NCBI GenBank assembly: GCA_902578255.1
Contig: CACHCH010000010.1
Coordinates: 1 to 42,198 of the forward strand
Origin: an uncultured Pelagibacteraceae bacterium
GTDB lineage: Bacteria; Pseudomonadota; Alphaproteobacteria; Pelagibacterales; Pelagibacteraceae
Reading direction: 5' to 3'
Length of the DNA stretch: 42,198 bases
Below the pieces are notes generated by a model that made no database searches, was not told where the DNA came from, and was given only the letters and a program-made list of their open reading frames with translations. Below, one piece after another: positions 40,109-42,198 of this stretch. The position numbers were made by a program, and so were the translations under genes. Position 1 is the stretch's first letter; each line of letters begins with the position of its first letter.

Positions 40109-41175
40109 GAATTGACGGAAAAGAATACAGAACGATATGGTATGAAAATAATATTGTTAAAATAATTAATCAAACCAAACTTCCTCATAAGTTTACTGTA
40201 AAAGAACTTAAGACTGTAAAAGAAGTAGTTCGTGCAATTAAAACTATGGAAGTAAGAGGTGCACCTTTAATTGGTGGTACAGCCGCTTATGGAATAGTTC
40301 TCGCAGCTCAACAAAATCATAATCTTGAATTTATTAAAAAAAGTGCAGAAGAATTAATTCAATCAAGACCTACTGCAATTAATTTAAGATGGGCAGTAGA
40401 CCGCATGATGAAAAAATTATCTGGTATCAATAGTGATCAAATTTTAGATATGGCTTTAAAAGAAGCTAAAGAAATATGCGACGAAGATGTAAAGTTTTGT
40501 GAAAACATAGGTATTAACGGATTAAAAATAATTGAGGAAATCTATAATAAGAAAAAAAGTACTGTAAATATTCTTACTCATTGTAATGCGGGCTGGTTAG
40601 CGACAATTAATTGGGGAACAGCAACATCACCAATTTATCATGCTCATAAAAAAGGAATTCCTGTTCATGTTTGGGTAGATGAAACAAGACCAAGAAACCA
40701 AGGAGCGAATTTAACTTCGTATGAGTTAAACGAAGAAGAGATTTCCAATACAATTATCGCAGATAACACTGGTGGTATTTTAATGCAAAGGGGTGAAGTA
40801 GATATGTGTATTGTTGGAACTGATAGAACACTATCTAATGGGGATGTTTGTAATAAAATTGGAACTTATCTAAAAGCATTAGCGGCTTATGATAATAATA
40901 TTCCATTTTACGTAGCTTTACCTAGTTCAACAATAGATTGGGATATAAAAGATTCAAAAAATATTCCTATTGAAGAAAGAAACTCAGACGAATTATCATT
41001 TGTAGAAGGAATTGATGAAAATAACGAAATTAAAAAAGTTTTGATATATCCCAATAAAAGTAAAGCATTAAATTTAGCTTTTGACGTAACTCCTGCAAAA
41101 TATGTTACAGGTTTAATTACTGAAAAAGGAATTGCAAAAGCTTCTTATGATGGTTTACAAAAATTATTTAAATGA
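40105..41175 (+). CDS. mtnA: Methylthioribose-1-phosphate isomerase
   Basis: A 356-aa isomerase, aldose 1-phosphate to ketose 1-phosphate. Catalytic Cys160 (ILTHCNAGW) and Asp240 (VGTDRTLSNGD) fall at exactly the expected numbers of the B. subtilis enzyme. RGAPLIGGTAAYG and WVDETRPRNQGAN are present too. It is overlapped by mtnP (4 bp) and by the aldolase gene (4 bp), so the three are translationally coupled. The same isomerase can also act on 5-deoxyribose 1-phosphate, derived from 5'-deoxyadenosine. Confidence 0.96.
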   Translation: MRIDGKEYRTIWYENNIVKIINQTKLPHKFTVKELKTVKEVVRAIKTMEVRGAPLIGGTAAYGIVLAAQQNHNLEFIKKSAEELIQSRPTAINLRWAVDRMMKKLSGINSDQILDMALKEAKEICDEDVKFCENIGINGLKIIEEIYNKKKSTVNILTHCNAGWLATINWGTATSPIYHAHKKGIPVHVWVDETRPRNQGANLTSYELNEEEISNTIIADNTGGILMQRGEVDMCIVGTDRTLSNGDVCNKIGTYLKALAAYDNNIPFYVALPSSTIDWDIKDSKNIPIEERNSDELSFVEGIDENNEIKKVLIYPNKSKALNLAFDVTPAKYVTGLITEKGIAKASYDGLQKLFK

Positions 41176-41804
41176 AAAATTTAAGAACTGAAATAATAAA
41201 ATATTCAAGAATGTTGAATTCAACAAAATTATCTGCATTAAGATCTGGCAATATATCTACAAGGTATAAAGATGGTTTTTTAATTACACCATCAGGAAAA
41301 AAGTACTCGTCCTTAAAAAATAAAGATATTGTTTTCGTATCTTTAAGTGGAAAATATGATAAAAAAAATGGATTACCATCATCTGAATGGAAATTTCATC
41401 AGGATATCTATAATAACAAAAAAAATGCAAAAGCAATCGTTCATGCACATTCAACCAATGCTACTGCAGTAGCTACTCATAAAAGAGGAATACCACCATT
41501 TCATTATATGGTTGCGATGGCAGGAGGACATGACATTAAGTGTGCAAAGTATGCAACTTTCGGGACTAGAGAACTATCAAATAATATTTTAAAAGCGTTG
41601 AGAGATAGAAAAGCTTGCCTTATAGCAAATCACGGTCAGATTGCATTTGAGGAAAATTTAACAAAAGCTTTTGAGCTGGCTGAAGAGGTTGAAAATATAT
41701 CCCTTCAGTATATAACCAGCCTTAAATTGGGTAAGCCAAAAATTCTTTCTTTAAAAGAGATGAAAAAAGTTATATCCAAGGCAAAAAATTATAAGAAGGG
41801 ATAA
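41172..41804 (+). CDS. Class II aldolase (adducin/FucA fold), MTA/5'-deoxyadenosine shunt candidate
   Basis: A 210-aa zinc aldolase with ligands His91, His93 (HAHSTNA) and His154 (ANHGQ) and catalytic Glu72 (SSEWKFH), closely matching L-fuculose-phosphate aldolase. After MtnA, it could cleave methylthioribulose 1-phosphate or 5-deoxyribulose 1-phosphate into DHAP and an aldehyde. MtnB, the dehydratase of the Met salvage pathway, has the same fold, so it is the main alternative; no mtnC or mtnD is in the window. It overlaps mtnA by 4 bp and lies 3 bp before speD. Confidence 0.85.
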   Translation: MKNLRTEIIKYSRMLNSTKLSALRSGNISTRYKDGFLITPSGKKYSSLKNKDIVFVSLSGKYDKKNGLPSSEWKFHQDIYNNKKNAKAIVHAHSTNATAVATHKRGIPPFHYMVAMAGGHDIKCAKYATFGTRELSNNILKALRDRKACLIANHGQIAFEENLTKAFELAEEVENISLQYITSLKLGKPKILSLKEMKKVISKAKNYKKG

Positions 41805-41807
41805 TAG

Positions 41808-42198
41808 ATGACTAAAGTTGGAGAGCATATAACTCTAGACATTATTGGAACCACACAAGAATACGATCCTTCAGTTTTCGAAAAAGTAATTCACGACATA
41901 GCTAAAGCTGCTAGAGTTACTATACTTAATATCTCTAAATATAAATTTGAACCCCAAGGTTTTACAATTTTAGCTTTATTAGCAGAAAGCCACATCAGTT
42001 TTCATACCTTTCCAGAAAAAGGTATTATTAGTTTTGATTTTTTTACATGTGGAAAAATAAATCCGTCTGTAGCTATAGAAATTATAAGAAAAGAATTTGA
42101 ACATACAAGAATAGTTAAAAAAGAGTTTAATAGAGACACCAAGTCTCTTTATCCTGATATTTACAGCTCACCAGGTCTACAAAAATCTTATGTAGTAA
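41808..42198 (+). CDS. speD: S-adenosylmethionine decarboxylase proenzyme (3' truncated by window)
   Basis: Pyruvoyl enzyme that decarboxylates SAM to supply aminopropyl groups for spermidine; each transfer yields methylthioadenosine, the substrate of mtnP. The self-cleavage site is Glu60-Ser61 in LLAESHISFHTFPE, with His66 and Cys81 (FFTCG) as processing and catalytic residues, as in prokaryotic short SpeD. The frame is open through the last base (130 codons) with no stop, so the protein continues past the window. Since the SpeD domain ends near residue 115-125 and YPDIYSSPGLQKSYVV reads like a linker, fusion to another domain is possible. Confidence 0.93.
   Translation, partial: MTKVGEHITLDIIGTTQEYDPSVFEKVIHDIAKAARVTILNISKYKFEPQGFTILALLAESHISFHTFPEKGIISFDFFTCGKINPSVAIEIIRKEFEHTRIVKKEFNRDTKSLYPDIYSSPGLQKSYVV

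Noticed and set aside
1-42198. CRISPR array, prophage, insertion sequence or integrative element
   Set aside because: No regularly spaced repeats, transposase, integrase, phage genes or direct-repeat ends were found; the tRNA at 38589 has no duplicated 3' end visible.

Overview
The window is a gene-dense, strongly AT-rich bacterial chromosome segment. Spacers are a few bases to about 210 bp, stop/start overlaps are frequent, and no insertion sequence, prophage, CRISPR array or rRNA is visible. The gene content (a taurine ABC transporter with a taurine-type aminotransferase and alanine dehydrogenase, a dimethylglycine-dehydrogenase-like FAD/GcvT fusion, a short SpeD, an SMR/DUF mini-gene cluster) together with the base composition points to an alphaproteobacterium of the SAR11 clade (Pelagibacterales). 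That assignment is from memory of family content, not from a search.

Layout. 1-3703 (+): the 3' part of PEP carboxylase, then ccdA, an AzoR-like flavoprotein, a HisN-type phosphatase and a DUF952 protein. 3710-7452 (-): a tight run of eleven mini-genes (74-157 aa), several with strong Shine-Dalgarno sites: two NTF2-like proteins, several probable dimeric alpha/beta-barrel (DUF1330-like) proteins, two secreted proteins, a DUF2798 membrane protein and two SMR-like proteins that lack the SMR catalytic Glu. 7645-12364: housekeeping genes (cysK, cysE, a VOC protein, a LysE exporter, a rhodanese, msrB) and a HAD-like protein without its catalytic Asp residues.

11702-20859: a divergent cluster around a CUT1-type ABC importer. 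The minus arm runs bicupin, double-NTF2 protein, MetE-core methyltransferase, binding protein, two permeases, HAD-like protein. The plus arm runs a second double-NTF2 protein and a MalK/UgpC-type ATPase. Its substrate is unknown to me, and it is the best candidate here for an undescribed uptake and catabolism system.

20856-32839: an apparent organosulfonate region. It holds a HisD-family dehydrogenase of the HpsN kind (broken by a 1-nt homopolymer frameshift), a Pta-type phosphotransacylase, a BASS-type symporter, a two-HTH regulator, an LDH2/ComC-family dehydrogenase, TauCBA (TauC carries a very large N-terminal extension), and, divergently, an aminotransferase (probable Tpa) and alanine dehydrogenase. 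Xsc, which would link these genes to Pta, is not in the window.

32830-42198: two sugar-nucleotide epimerases, the FAD/GcvT oxidase, a single-pass mini-protein resembling one at 25194, a SAM methyltransferase, a tRNA with anticodon CAT, apt, and a tightly packed mtnP-mtnA-aldolase-speD operon. That operon fits salvage of methylthioadenosine (from spermidine synthesis) and 5'-deoxyadenosine through an aldolase shunt.
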